A stretch of DNA of 64,000 bases, taken from the NCBI RefSeq assembly GCF_025766255.1, contig NW_026516677.1, positions 434,001 through 498,000 on the forward strand. The letters are read 5' to 3'. Numbering within the stretch: the first letter of the stretch is position 1; each line of letters opens with the position of its first letter. Under the pieces are notes generated by a model. It was given only the letters and a program-made list of their open reading frames with translations, did no database searches and was not told where the DNA came from. This document shows, piece after piece, positions 51,418-61,952 of this stretch. The translations under genes and the position numbers were made by a program. This DNA is from Zychaea mexicana. Its lineage: Eukaryota; Mucoromycota; Mucoromycetes; Mucorales; Lichtheimiaceae.

Positions 51418-52471
51418 ATGGTAAAGCAAGAAGGCAATCCGATTGCGACACTATTTGATCTTCCACTTAGTGACAGCACATCAGCAGAAGTGACACGAAC
51501 TCATTATGAAGGCCACTTGGGCCGAATAGCGCGATCAATGTTGGAAGATTACGATCTTGTCATGGGCGGTAAACGCTACACAATGCTTGAAGTCGAAGCT
51601 TACTTGACCGCACCAAACCATGGACACGCAGACCCTTATTGTCACGGTCATCCACGCCAAAAACGAGCTGGCTATTGGGTATGTATGTTGTCGTGGGCAT
51701 AAATTCATCCCCTTCCTTAGTTAATTGCTTATTGTTATTGACACAAAAATATTGCACAAAAAAATTGTAAAGTTTTTTCATATGGCAGGCATGTCTGACT
51801 CGTTTCGAGGAGGATCGCGCAAAGGTGTGGATATCACGGTTGGGAACCCTGACCATGACAGTGCCGGCGGGATGCTGATTCGAGCTGTACTCAATCAATC
51901 GACTGGCTCCGTGATAGAAGGTCCGAGCTTACTCGTCGACGAAATTCTTCGCGTCTGCAAGCATAAGGATCTGAAAAGCCTCACAAAAGCACCATGGTCT
52001 GGACAATGCTGGTCTGATAAAAGCCTATTTTACCTAGAGAAGAAACCATCCCCGACTAAACGACAAAAAGTCGAACGCAAGGTGTACTCATCGTGTCGCG
52101 TCGGGCTGGGTCTGGGCAATCGTTTACCATCCATCGAAGCACGACTTTTATTTGTGGGCCGGCCCTACAGATTCGTGATGCAACCATGGCTACTGAAAAA
52201 AGGCCGTATATGGACGGTGTTTGGCATGTTTGAACAATCCATGACAAATGAAGAAATCGTCGAGTTGACCAAAGTCAAAGAGGGTTTATTGCCGAAATAC
52301 AAGAGCGAATATGACGCAGGCGAAGAAGCGCCCGAGGATACCATCAGGGAATGTTTGAATGGCAAGGATATCGTGAGCGGGAGTGCGAATTGGAAGATGC
52401 GTGTGATGAGCGCCGTTCGGTGGTGGGAATGTCATGCCAAGGAAGGAGAAAAGTTCAGATGGGAAGAATAG
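51418..52471 (+). CDS. MPG (3-methyladenine DNA glycosylase)-like protein
   Basis: Two exons (51418-51678, 51773-52471) give 319 residues. After a short N-terminus, residues 30-60 contain ARSMLEDYDLVMGGKRYTML followed by EVEAYL. The latter matches the active-site VETEAYL block of MPG/AAG enzymes, including the catalytic Glu and the Tyr that wedges DNA. Next come YWFFHMAGMSDSFRGGS, KGVDITVG and GGMLIRAVLNQ with IEGPSLLVDEIL, in the order expected for the MPG-like fold. The C-terminal half (GLGNRLPSIEARLLFVGRPY, SAVRWWECHAKEGEKFRWEE) is additional. I infer a DNA- or nucleotide-repair relative rather than a proven glycosylase. The ATG at 51418 is preferred; upstream in-frame sequence is leader-like. 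Confidence 0.6.
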
Positions 52472-52530
52472 TAGTGGTAGTAGTGGTAGTAGGTAGTAAC
52501 AGTAAGAATAAGGATAAGAATTAAGGATTA

Positions 52531-53591
52531 TTAATAAAAGTAAGTCCTATAGTCATCTGCATGCTGTTCTTGTTTGATCGAAACAGGCGCTGCTGGATCT
52601 GTTGATGCTGTACTGTCCCCTGTCTTTGATACTTGTGAGATTTGTAACATTTCCCGCAAGCCTTGGTTCTCTATGGTGAGCTGTGCGAACTGTGCTGCAT
52701 GTTCGTCTCCTTCGGGCGAGTCATAGGCTGTCCTTAACATGGATGCAATTTGGTGAAGATGTTGGCGTAGTGTCATGTTTTCTATCATCAGTTCTGCTGT
52801 CGTTCCCTTTATTTTTCCGTCATAGTGAGAACCTCTATCAATTTTCCCTTCATCGCTAGGTAATAACCATATCTAATTTTCTAGGTCACAATTTACCTTT
52901 TCGGCATCCAACAGTGCCTCGTATTCTTTCCGTAAACGAATATACCCTTCTGTCGTAGACACCTTTTGATTGTACACATGATTGAGCGTGTAAGTTTATC
53001 TCTATATCTCCTTATAATCCTCCTTGCTGGGTAATGATTCAACATACCGTATGCGTCCGTAATTTCTCTGCTACTTTTGACAAGTTGCTCTCATATTCTT
53101 GCACCAGCGCCTGTAGCTCACCACAATCCTTTTCCAACTGCTGGTTTCGACTGATAGTTCGCTGATATTTTTGAAGTAAAGTGTTGTATTGAGAGCCGAG
53201 CGTCGCAGTCGCATTGTCTACTTCAAATTGGTTCAAAGGTTGTGCATCCGTAGTAGAAGAATCGATCGCTGACAGGAATCCCTGCTCTTTTTTGTTGTAC
53301 AGACATATATTTAGCCAATTGCCACCTAATTCTAAGTATAACAGTTGAGTTACCTTGATCCTGAGATTTGCCTTCTGTTCGTTGCTAAGAAGCAGTATAG
53401 TCGAACAACCAAAATAAGATTAAAGCAGATCAGGAACACGGGTTTCTTATTTTTCTTTTGTCGAGTGGCTATACTTTTAGATCAGCAATCTGTTTAAAAA
53501 TGTCTGCCGTAAGCTCGTTATTTGCATCGTGTCGAGTTGTCAATTCATTGGCTAATTCCCAAAACCGTTTAAGAGCATCTGTGTCTGTCAT
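52531..53591 (-). CDS. SIKE/FGFR1OP2-family coiled-coil protein, likely STRIPAK subunit
   Basis: Five exons (53591-53475, 53384-53354, 53286-53048, 52962-52897, 52806-52531) encode 242 residues. It is almost all coiled coil: LKRFWELANELTTRHD, YNTLLQKYQRTISRNQQLEK, YESNLSKVAEKL, EGYIRLRKEYEALLDAEK. Near the end come ENMTLRQHLHQIASMLR and FAQLTIENQGLREMLQISQ; the ENQGLREMLQI motif corresponds to the ENKGLREILQI signature of SIKE/FGFR1OP2. Animal members and the fungal counterpart in Sordaria (SCI1, striatin complex interactor) are subunits of the STRIPAK phosphatase-kinase complex, which controls cell fusion and development. The last 40 residues are acidic/polar. The gene converges on the MPG-like gene with only 59 bases between stops. 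Confidence 0.8.
52533..52538 (+). terminator. Poly(A) signal AATAAA of the MPG-like gene, overlapping the opposing stop codon
   Basis: The hexamer overlaps the TAA of the convergent SIKE-like gene (52531-52533 on the minus strand). If used, the two mRNAs overlap at their 3' ends. Confidence 0.45.
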
Positions 53592-53941
53592 GCTTTTCAC
53601 GATGGTATTAAGGAGAAGTATAAGCGCAACTACATGGACCACAGCAAGTGTGATTTACTCCGCAATCATTTATGCTCAAAGACTGATTTGGAAAGGTAAA
53701 AACAGAAAATGCAGTCGTGTAATTTTTATGCAAAGTATTAGGATGTACTAAACGGAGGCCAATAATTAATAGAGAATGAGATAATCGAAAGGAGTTTAAG
53801 GAGGTTGTTTGAAGGAGAAGGAAAGAGAGAGAGGATATACATGTATGCGGGATGGAGAAACGGCGCAGGAGGACAAGGAAAACAGATCACAAACGAAAGA
53901 AAAGGCAAGGAGTACAGGGTCAGCATCGTCGTCAGCCATCA

Positions 53942-55490
53942 CTAGCTACTATCATCATCTTCATCCGACACAAGGATCTCGCCGTCATAGCCCATAGGAT
54001 TCTTGCGTGTCCAGCGCCACATATCCTCGCACATTTCTTCAACGCCACGCGTTGGATACCAGCCCAGCTCACGGTTTGCTAAGGATGCGTCTGCAGTACA
54101 AGTTGCAATGTCGCCAGGCCGCCGGTCTTCGATCTTGTAGGGTATCTTTTTCTGTGTGGCCTTTTCCATGGTCTTGACAATTTCCATGACGGATAAGCCA
54201 ACGCCTGTCCCCAAGTTGTAAGCGACGCATCCAGGCTTGGTATCCAGCTTTTTCAATGCAGCAACGTGGCCGGTTGCCAAATCACACACGTGGATGTAGT
54301 CTCGCACGCCCGTGCCATCCACCGTATCGTAGTCACTGCCATATATATGCACATATGGAGAGCGGCCTTGCAGCACACGAATGACATACGGCATCAGGTT
54401 GTTCGGAATGCCCTGCGGATGCTCACCTATCAGGCCCGACGGATGAGCTCCCACAGGATTAAAATATCGTAACAAACACGCGTTCCAGTCGGGGTCAGAG
54501 GCACACAAATCGCGCAACATCTCTTCCACAAATAGTTTGGTCCGTCCGTACGGGTTCGTCACTGGGCCCACGCGTGCCGTCTCATCGACAGGACACTTGT
54601 CCGGCTCGCCGTATACAGTTGCGCTTGATGAAAACACTATGTTCTTGACATTAAATTCCTTCATCACTCTCAGTAACAGCAGCGAGCCGGTCACGTTGTT
54701 GTAGTAGTAATCCAAGGGTATGCGTGTCGACTGTCCGACTGCCTGGGATAAGGCGAAGATTTGGGTTGGTTAGGTTCTTCTTCTTTTAAGCTTCGGACCT
54801 CGATGTAACGCCTGCCTAATCGTGCACCCCAAACAAAACCACTGAAGAATATACCCTACCTTGATGGCAGCAAAGTGGATAACAGCCCAAAAGTTGTACA
54901 ATGAGAACACTCGCTGCAGATCAGATACACAGGTGACATCGCCTTTAAAGAATTGTACAGGTCGTCCTGATAATCGCTCCACCCGCCGTAAAGCCTCTAT
55001 ATTTATGTCGTTCAGATCTGTTAATTCAAAACGTTTTGCGTAGTTCCTATCACCACCAGCGCATTAACCCATGCTACTTGCCCAAGTGCGAATTACACAT
55101 ATTATCCATTACAACAATTGCATAGCCAGCTGACAAAAGTTCCACCACAGTATGGCTTCCAATATATCCAGCGCCACCCGTGACCAGCACATATTTTTGG
55201 CGTTTTGAAGGGTCCATATCCGTCGACAGTCGCCGAACTAGCCCCGCTGTCCGTTCTGACCGCAGGTGGTTGCTCGAATGAAACGTATATCGTCTGGTAT
55301 TTCGCTTATCTGCTTTCGTCCGTACTCCCGGTGAAGATCGCTGGTTCAATCGAGCGACACCATTCGATGACCGTTGATCTTTGGCACATTGATCTTGATC
55401 ACGGCGAATAAACCAACTGTCGGCACTAGACACCTTTAGCTGCTCGACAATCTCAGGCCCAGATGAGTTCTTGTAGGGCAGTCTTGGCAT
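53942..55490 (-). CDS. UDP-glucose 4-epimerase
   Basis: Three exons (55490-55078, 55046-54860, 54742-53942) give 466 residues from the first ATG after a TATA-like element; a second in-frame ATG at 55217 would give 375, the usual GALE size. The NAD-binding [11 protein letters not shown] (GxxGxxG) follows the second start. Further motifs are [29 protein letters not shown] (catalytic Ser), NPYGRTK (catalytic Tyr and Lys), [30 protein letters not shown] and [11 protein letters not shown]. The enzyme interconverts UDP-glucose and UDP-galactose (Leloir pathway, supply of galactose for glycans). The 91-residue N-terminal extension is basic, Ser/Arg-rich and not part of the known fold. There is no mutarotase domain, unlike yeast Gal10. 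Confidence 0.93.
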
Positions 55491-55571
55491 AGTTTCTGCG
55501 ATGAGTGGTGGGTTTTTACAAGGCAAGGGAGGGGAGAAGAAGAATAAGGAAAGTATTAAGGAAGGGAGAAG

Positions 55572-55581
55572 TATATATATA
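55572..55581 (-). promoter_or_regulatory. TATA-like element of the epimerase gene
   Basis: An alternating TA tract lies about 80-90 bases upstream of the ATG at 55490. The next sequence downstream on the minus strand contains no other ATG before 55490, which supports that start. Confidence 0.45.
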
Positions 55582-56861
55582 TGAAAGAGAGGGATTCTTT
55601 CGTCACAAAGGGAAATAAAAGAGAAGGTTGGTGTAACAAAAAAAAACTCAGTCTCTTTAAAAAAGAACTCTTCCAAGAAGAAACCGTGTCCGTTCATTAA
55701 TGCCTCCAAGAACATAGGAAAGGCAAAAAGGAATAGCGTGAGCTGATGCGCTTCTCTGGGATTCGTGTGCTTAGAAGACTTGTCCTTATTTGTCTTCTTA
55801 TCACAACCCTCGTTTACCATGAGAACAACTATATACTGTACTTCTTCCCTCTTTGTATTAATACAACTTGTGTTGCCCGCCATACCATTAATGATGGCCC
55901 ATGAATTTCGTATCTTCGTTTCAGGAGTTTTCATGAATAGGGTTCTTCTAAAGGGGCTAATGGAGGCGATGGCGCTCAGACAATGACAAAAGGCATATCT
56001 ACATGACGTTTTCAAGGTGTCGTTGTCAGCAGACCTTGTGATCCCCACACCTCCTGCCACAGGCAGTTGGTAATAGACGGTCTGAAACAAACGGTGGTAA
56101 GCTTAGCGCTGTTGCACAATAAATGTTACTGTGTAGCATTTGACGATCATTTTTTTCACCCCGAGTAAAAAAGGGAAGTTAATTGAGCACAACGTTTTTC
56201 CACGGCACGAGAGTAATACCGTAAAATCAAGCGACTACTGTAATTGGGCATTGATGAAGCGACGCTATTTTACGTCGGCGCCTTACTGGTTTTGTCTTCC
56301 ATCTACATCGGCGATGTTATTATTAGCATAGCGCGAAACGGAAATGGCTAGCGTGACATCTTGTGCGCACATATGCCACAAGCTGATTATACTTACTTTC
56401 AACCTAGCTTCAAAGAATATGCATCGCATTATTATGTAGACACAGACAGTCCTTTCATTTTATCAATACGAGGATGTCATTGTTACTAAGTTAGCGGTGG
56501 TATAGTTTGAGCCCGTATTTCCAGTCAATGATGTATGAACAGGTTGGCATCTGCATGTGATTTTTGTCGTTGGGGGAGGAATCCATTTACTATTTGGTAG
56601 CTTACTCATTGTTCCGTGCTTAAAAGATTTAACGAGTACTAGCGGGGTATGTACATTAACATTTCACCGACTCATTCTACCTCCTGGTTGAACTTAGTAT
56701 GATCTACTACTACAGCCCACATTTATAATACACCATGAGTGCTAGTGGTGTAGATTATAATTTTATATATCAACTGAGCAATAGCAGTAAGAATAGGCAC
56801 ATCTTTCATGTTCCCTTGTATAGTACATAATATGTCTACGAGAGCCCTTCCCACTTCATTT
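55582..56861. other. Intergenic region upstream of the epimerase
   Basis: The minus strand is pyrimidine-rich and stop-free over a long stretch (to 56090) in the epimerase frame. I read this as low-complexity leader/promoter rather than coding DNA. The part from 56100 to 56861 shows nothing recognisable and probably contains the 3' UTR of the next minus-strand gene. Confidence 0.5.
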
Positions 56862-57926
56862 TTAAAGTTTGGCTTTGTCAAGTATGACCGGTTGATAGTA
56901 TTGATCGAGCCAGTATGTAACAGCTCCTGTGATAGCTCTTGCCGCAACCTGTCGCTGATCTGGCGTTAAACGTAAATACCGAGGCAATTCAATCTGGATA
57001 ACATCCAATCCATTACGGTTAGAATCATTTTTATGATATGCGTGCGTTGTATAGCCGCCCGAGTAGTAAAATTCGTCCTGCAAAGGCGCCGGGTGACTCG
57101 AAGAAGGAACAGCCTTCACAGTTTCTTCTGAATATTCCATTAGCTCACCAAAAGAGCCGTCACCTCGTAAGAGTTCACTGGGATGTTCTGGTATAGAAAT
57201 ACGTGCTGCGAGTGTTTGGATGGATGATTTCTTGAGCACAGCTTGATCCGTGCGGTTTCTATCGTCTTGCAACTGGATAAGCTCATTCTTGTGCAAAAGA
57301 TAACCAAGCATAACCAGATCGTGTCGCGAATGTCCTGTTACAATGGTAATTACATATTACGTAAGATAAAATGCCCCTTCTTGATAGCTAATGTTCTTAC
57401 TACTTTTACTCTGTGTCATATTGATTAATACCATGGATGTCCAGTAGTAGACCTTGTTGTTTATGGCGAGCGCGGATTTCGTTCACTGCACGTTGCACAG
57501 TTTGATGATATTCCTTTTTTAATAACAGAAGAGTGACTGCTCAACCTATGTACTTGCTTTATGTCGTATACTAGCTGTGGGAGACGAATGATGACTGCGC
57601 CGGAATTGTACCTTCCATACTGCTTGCCCTTCAGCAGACTCCGTCGACAAATCCAAAGGTCTATTGACATCCACTTTACGTCGACGGACATTACATATCA
57701 CCATATACGGCCGACTACCATAATAATCGGTAATATATTCAGAAAGTAATCGAGCCGTGTCAACCGTGTATCCGTCGTTGACTAATACGTTGCCGCCCTT
57801 TTCTGGACGATCGGGTATTTCCTTGCCACCGGTATACCCGCCGTGTGGGACCGTGAGGACGAGGGGTATGTCACCGCGTTGGTACGATACGTAACTCGAA
57901 GAAGGTTGTCTTTTGATAGTGATCAT
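56862..57926 (-). CDS. N-formylglutamate amidohydrolase-like zinc hydrolase
   Basis: Three exons (57926-57612, 57513-57432, 57334-56862) encode 289 residues. Family blocks visible are PLVLTVPHGGYTGG with IPDRP, VNDGYTVDTARLL, VICNVRRRKVDVNRP, and LLLDIHGHSRHD, the metal-binding DxHGH-type motif, here split by the second intron (CAT G|GA CAT). The C-terminus has YYSGGYTTHAYH and VIQIELPRYLR, matching the conserved Gly-Gly-Tyr and Gln-x-Glu positions. Bacterial members remove formyl or related groups from N-formylglutamate in histidine breakdown; fungal members are sparse and their substrate is unknown. There is no signal peptide. The introns show it is a settled eukaryotic gene, whatever its origin. 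Confidence 0.85.
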
Positions 57927-58446
57927 AATTAAAAAAAAGTACGAGCAGAAATCGTTTCATCAAAGAGTTGATTGTCTTCACTTATATCGCAAGGTTACAG
58001 GCAGACGCAACAATTTGGGTTGAGAGGGTCAGAAAAGACAAACAACAAGAGTAAAGTTTTACCCTCTCTTCTTTATATAAGCAATCCGGAGCTCCGACAC
58101 ACTTTCTGTCGCACACAGAGCATACCGTGTTAAATAAATAGTATAGCATCAAAGAACGCCTTCTTCCTGAGTATACATATGCAGAAAAAGAGTATGTAAT
58201 GCATTCAACCATTCAGCTCTCCCTGCTGCATTTGTATGAAGGCAATGGTTTCTACTGTAAGCGTGCTACAAAAGTTGAATGTCACCTACATACTATTGTA
58301 GAATACGCTTGGGAATCGTCAGCAGAAACGAAAGCAAATGAGTGAGACCTAGCTATATGGTGCTAGTAGATTGTTGCAATGATTTTGACGCTTGAAGGGT
58401 AATTTACAAAAATCTTATACTATGTAACGAACAAAACAAAACTGCA
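57927..58446. other. Intergenic region upstream of the amidohydrolase
   Basis: Promoter-side sequence of the minus-strand amidohydrolase. No coding signal or repeat recognised. Confidence 0.5.
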
Positions 58447-58709
58447 CTACAGCATAGTACGAAGTACTTTTGATGATAGGTGTGTTATCGAGTCCTGCAG
58501 TTGCGACCTGAAAAGATTTTGCTTATTTGGAAAGAGACGCACCATGCGACATATAAGGACATCACATTGAGAAACGCGTGGAAGAGAAAAGGCAGTCGTT
58601 TGCAACGCACGACCTTTGTTTGTTAACCGTGCTAATACTTTAGTACAAGCCCTATGGATAAGCCGTGCCCAATCCAAAGTGTACTCGGTATATACAACTG
58701 ATCAACATG
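58447..58709 (-). pseudogene. Possible orphan exon
   Basis: A minus-strand frame of about 85 codons is open from an AG acceptor-like site (GATCAG, near 58709) to TAG at 58447. Its composition is protein-like (YTLDWARLIHRACTKVLARL, QLQDSITHLSSKVL). It has no ATG and no convincing upstream exon. A hydrophobic frame at 59140-58922 lies upstream but ends in a stop. I take it as a remnant of unknown origin. Confidence 0.25.
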
Positions 58710-59281
58710 TTTAAACAAAAGGAGCCCCTACACTTGCATACATACATCTTGCAACAAGTACAACGAATGTTATGGTGAAACTCAGAATCATGTACTCACA
58801 TAAACTATAATTTCGATTATTGGTGTATGTTCTTAGCTAGATCTGTAGTGATACGCCGCAAAACAGATCATGATGTTCTCCCCCTTCTCATCGCTACCAG
58901 ATTTCTATATAGACTCGTTTCCTAGAAACTGTAAATCAGAAGACGTGTTATCAACAGGTATGGCCGCGACAATGGAAAAATAACTGCATAAATCTGGTTG
59001 GTCGCACAAAAAGAAATGATTTGGGCCCCTCTTCCCCAAATAGGTTCATATTTGCATCCCTTGGTGAAAGCAACTATGATTAACAACAGCAGCAGCACGG
59101 CATAGCACATGATCTCACACTCATTCAACCAGTCATGATGTCCCACTGCCAAACAAAACAATCAGAGGAGTTTTTATCTTCACTTCCTTTCTTTTCCAGT
59201 TTATTTTCCCTCTTTCTCTCCACACCCCTCGCACTCTTTCTGTTAAACACCCCTCAACATCAGCAGAGCAACATATAAAAA
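58710..59281. other. Intergenic region upstream of the membrane-anchored coiled-coil gene
   Basis: The last 100 bases are C/T-rich with ACATATAAAAA directly before the ATG at 59282. The rest has only the weak minus-strand hydrophobic frame mentioned for the orphan exon. Confidence 0.45.
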
Positions 59282-60526
59282 ATGCACCCTGCTGTAGTTG
59301 CGGTTATCGTGGTTGGAGGCGTATTTGTCCTTTGGGGCGGATACGAAGTAGGTCGTCGACTGTTAGAAGACCATGAAGAACGCAGGCAATACAGTGAGTA
59401 TGTCCGAAGATACCAACGAGACTTTGAGAAACGCAATATATCTGGTGATGATGACGATGACGCCTCCAGTACTTTAAGCGATGACGACAACAACGATAGT
59501 GACACTAAAAAGCTCAACATGTGGCATCGAGGATACGAAAACCTGCGACAAAGGCGAGCGCGACGAGCAGGCTCGTCATCTAAGTCCAGTATTAAAAGCA
59601 GCACCAGACGATCGTTCTATGACCATGGAGACCACGAAGAAGGAGTAAGTTAACTTGGTGGAATGATACTTGGAGCTCTTTTGATTATCATCATGCTGAC
59701 GGAGCCCAAATTTTATATGTTGTAGAATTTGTACCATTCTGCGTACGAGTTGACGGAAATGGAAAAGAGTATTTTGGACAGACGACAGCGGCTTCAAATG
59801 GAACAAGCAATGCTTGACGAAGCGGAGCGTGACCTGCAGCGTCGCCGAGAACTCTTGGCAAGTCGTGTAAACAGCGTCAACGGCTTGGACACTACGATGG
59901 TTAGTAATAGCACTACATCGGCCAACAGTAATGACAACAACCCATTTTTTCGTCCGCCTGTCGTTCAGGAACTAGACCATCCACGTCCGAACTTTGATGA
60001 GAGCATGCCTCCATCTTTCTTCTTTGCTCCTTCCCAGCTAACGGAAGTAGCCTCACCACTACCGTTACCTCCAAGACCTGCTTCTGCTGCTTCTACTGCT
60101 TCGCAACAGCATACTGAACGTAGCGTCGTGTACGACTATCATGACCACCGCTCCTCAGCATCATCTAGCAGCAACAACAGTGTAGTTTCCTCCTCGTCTT
60201 CGTCCTCCCATCCATCCATGTATCAATCGACTGGCGGTCTTGACGCATCGACAGCACAACTCGGCCCACGCATTGACACTATCCAAGCACCCACCAATTT
60301 GACATCTGCTGATGCCGATTGGTCAGACGTTGCATCCGTTTCTGGTAACCGATCTCGAGCTGAAAGCGACTTGTCAGATGAATTCAGTCAGCTCAGTATG
60401 CACTCCTCAAATCATGGTGGTGTCGGCAGCAGCAATAGTGTTGGACGTCCTAGTTCGGTTAGCGGTGAAAGCAGCATTTCTTATGACATGCTCAGCTTTA
60501 CTGATTATGATGATTCTCGATCCTAG
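59282..60526 (+). CDS. N-terminally membrane-anchored coiled-coil protein, unidentified
   Basis: Two exons (59282-59644, 59726-60526) give 387 residues. Residues 4-20 (AVVAVIVVGGVFVLWGG) are a signal-anchor helix followed by charged sequence (GRRLLEDHEERRQYSEYVR). An acidic run (DDDDDASSTLSDDDNND) and a basic patch (RQRRARRAGSSSK) come next. A helical segment at about 125-165 (ELTEMEKSILDRRQRLQME) is a predicted coiled coil. The remaining 200 residues are Ser/Pro/Asp/Asn-rich low complexity ending in SFTDYDDSRS. The protein probably faces the cytosol from an organelle or plasma membrane. I do not recognise a family; it may be a scaffold. The splice junction (GGA|GTAAGT...GTAG|AAT) is canonical. 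Confidence 0.72.
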
Positions 60527-61952
60527 TATTTGTAACAAGTACGCTTCTATTTTTGTTGGCGTCGCCGTCCGCTCAACGTTTACCATCATTATGAATACAA
60601 CCTGCTTCTCCCAAAACTAGCAGCTGTTTCTTACACCACGTAATTAGTATAGCCTCATTACCCTCAACTACCACATGTACTATATTTGAAATTGAACAAA
60701 GTATAAGTCCACGATGCTCTTGATTACCCCCCTTCTTTTTTTTTTGCTCGATTTGTCTATGGATAATGTGCTTAGAGTCACTGTTGAGGAGGTATTCATG
60801 TCGAGATAATGATACGACATATCATCGCTATTCCTCTAGTTGTTGAAAGATCCGCATGCCTCTACTCATATATGCTGTATACATACTTCCTTCTCTATTT
60901 AAACATACGCGCATACATCCTATGAAAAAAAAGCTTTGTGAACTGCAGCAAATTATCCCATTTTTATCTAACAACCTCGCGATCAGGGAAGTTACTCTCA
61001 ATTTTTTTTTGCTGCAAATTAACTAGTAGCGAACAATTTTATCTTTTTGCTTTTGCTTCTTTGTTGTCTACAGTAGGAAGTGATAGCGACATTCACCCGC
61101 CGTTTTGGGCTACCTGGGGTAAGAGCAGGAACAACTTATATCGAAGGCAAGGTTGAGGCAACACAGTTCTATAAAAAACCCTCTCTTCTGCTACTCCACT
61201 AGTCTAATATATTGAATTTGAGTAGAAACTCATCATTTCGGCAATCACGTTTGACCAAAGTAGCGTTCCCCAAACAGCAACTTATATTTAGAGAGTAACA
61301 CATATCACAATCTTTAGGAGCAATACACCTTCAAAAGAATTGGTTTTATCATCTGAAAGCAACATTGTGTGACGTACACGCTATAGAAGGCGGAAGAGGC
61401 CGCTGGAATGGCGTAATGATCAGCATTTTGTTTTTTCTTGTTCCTTTTTGGTTGTCTTGAATCAGGGAAAGGTACGATGAAGAATTCACTAGTAAAACAA
61501 GTGGTAGATTACATTTATACCGACTTGCACATCTACTAGCAGCCAAAGCTGGCGTAATATTTGAAAGAAAGAAGAAAGGGAGTCAGCCATATGTAGAGTC
61601 TGTGTGTATTGTTCAAATATTTGATCATTCAGGTTGTCAGTGATTTAATTCAATAAGAGTTACAACAGTCTAATTAAACAAATTATAGAAGTCAAACTAT
61701 CATCCAACATAAAGCACTTTGTTCGACATTCCATTAAAAAATGTGTAAATTATTTTGCCGATCGTAACATGATTGAGGTTAATGACCCAACCCAGGGGTA
61801 TTGCTGCTGAAAAACAAACAATTATGCTGCTCCACTCATGTGGCGAAACTAATGTGAACATCATATCTAGCTTACCGCATATAAAAAGGGTCATCCGAAT
61901 ACTACCGAGCGCCAATTTCATTTTCTTCCTTTCAATCTTACATACTGATTAT
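60527..61952. other. Intergenic region without genes
   Basis: About 1.4 kb with the upstream gene's 3' UTR on the left and the gamma-glutamyltransferase promoter on the right. T-homopolymers and scattered short frames only. No RNA gene or repeat identified. Confidence 0.5.

Noticed and set aside
55491..56090. Long minus-strand open frame continuous with the epimerase
   Set aside because: It is Phe/Leu/Ser-rich because the minus strand is pyrimidine-rich there. It lies upstream of a TATA-like tract and has no domain, so it is more likely leader/promoter DNA.
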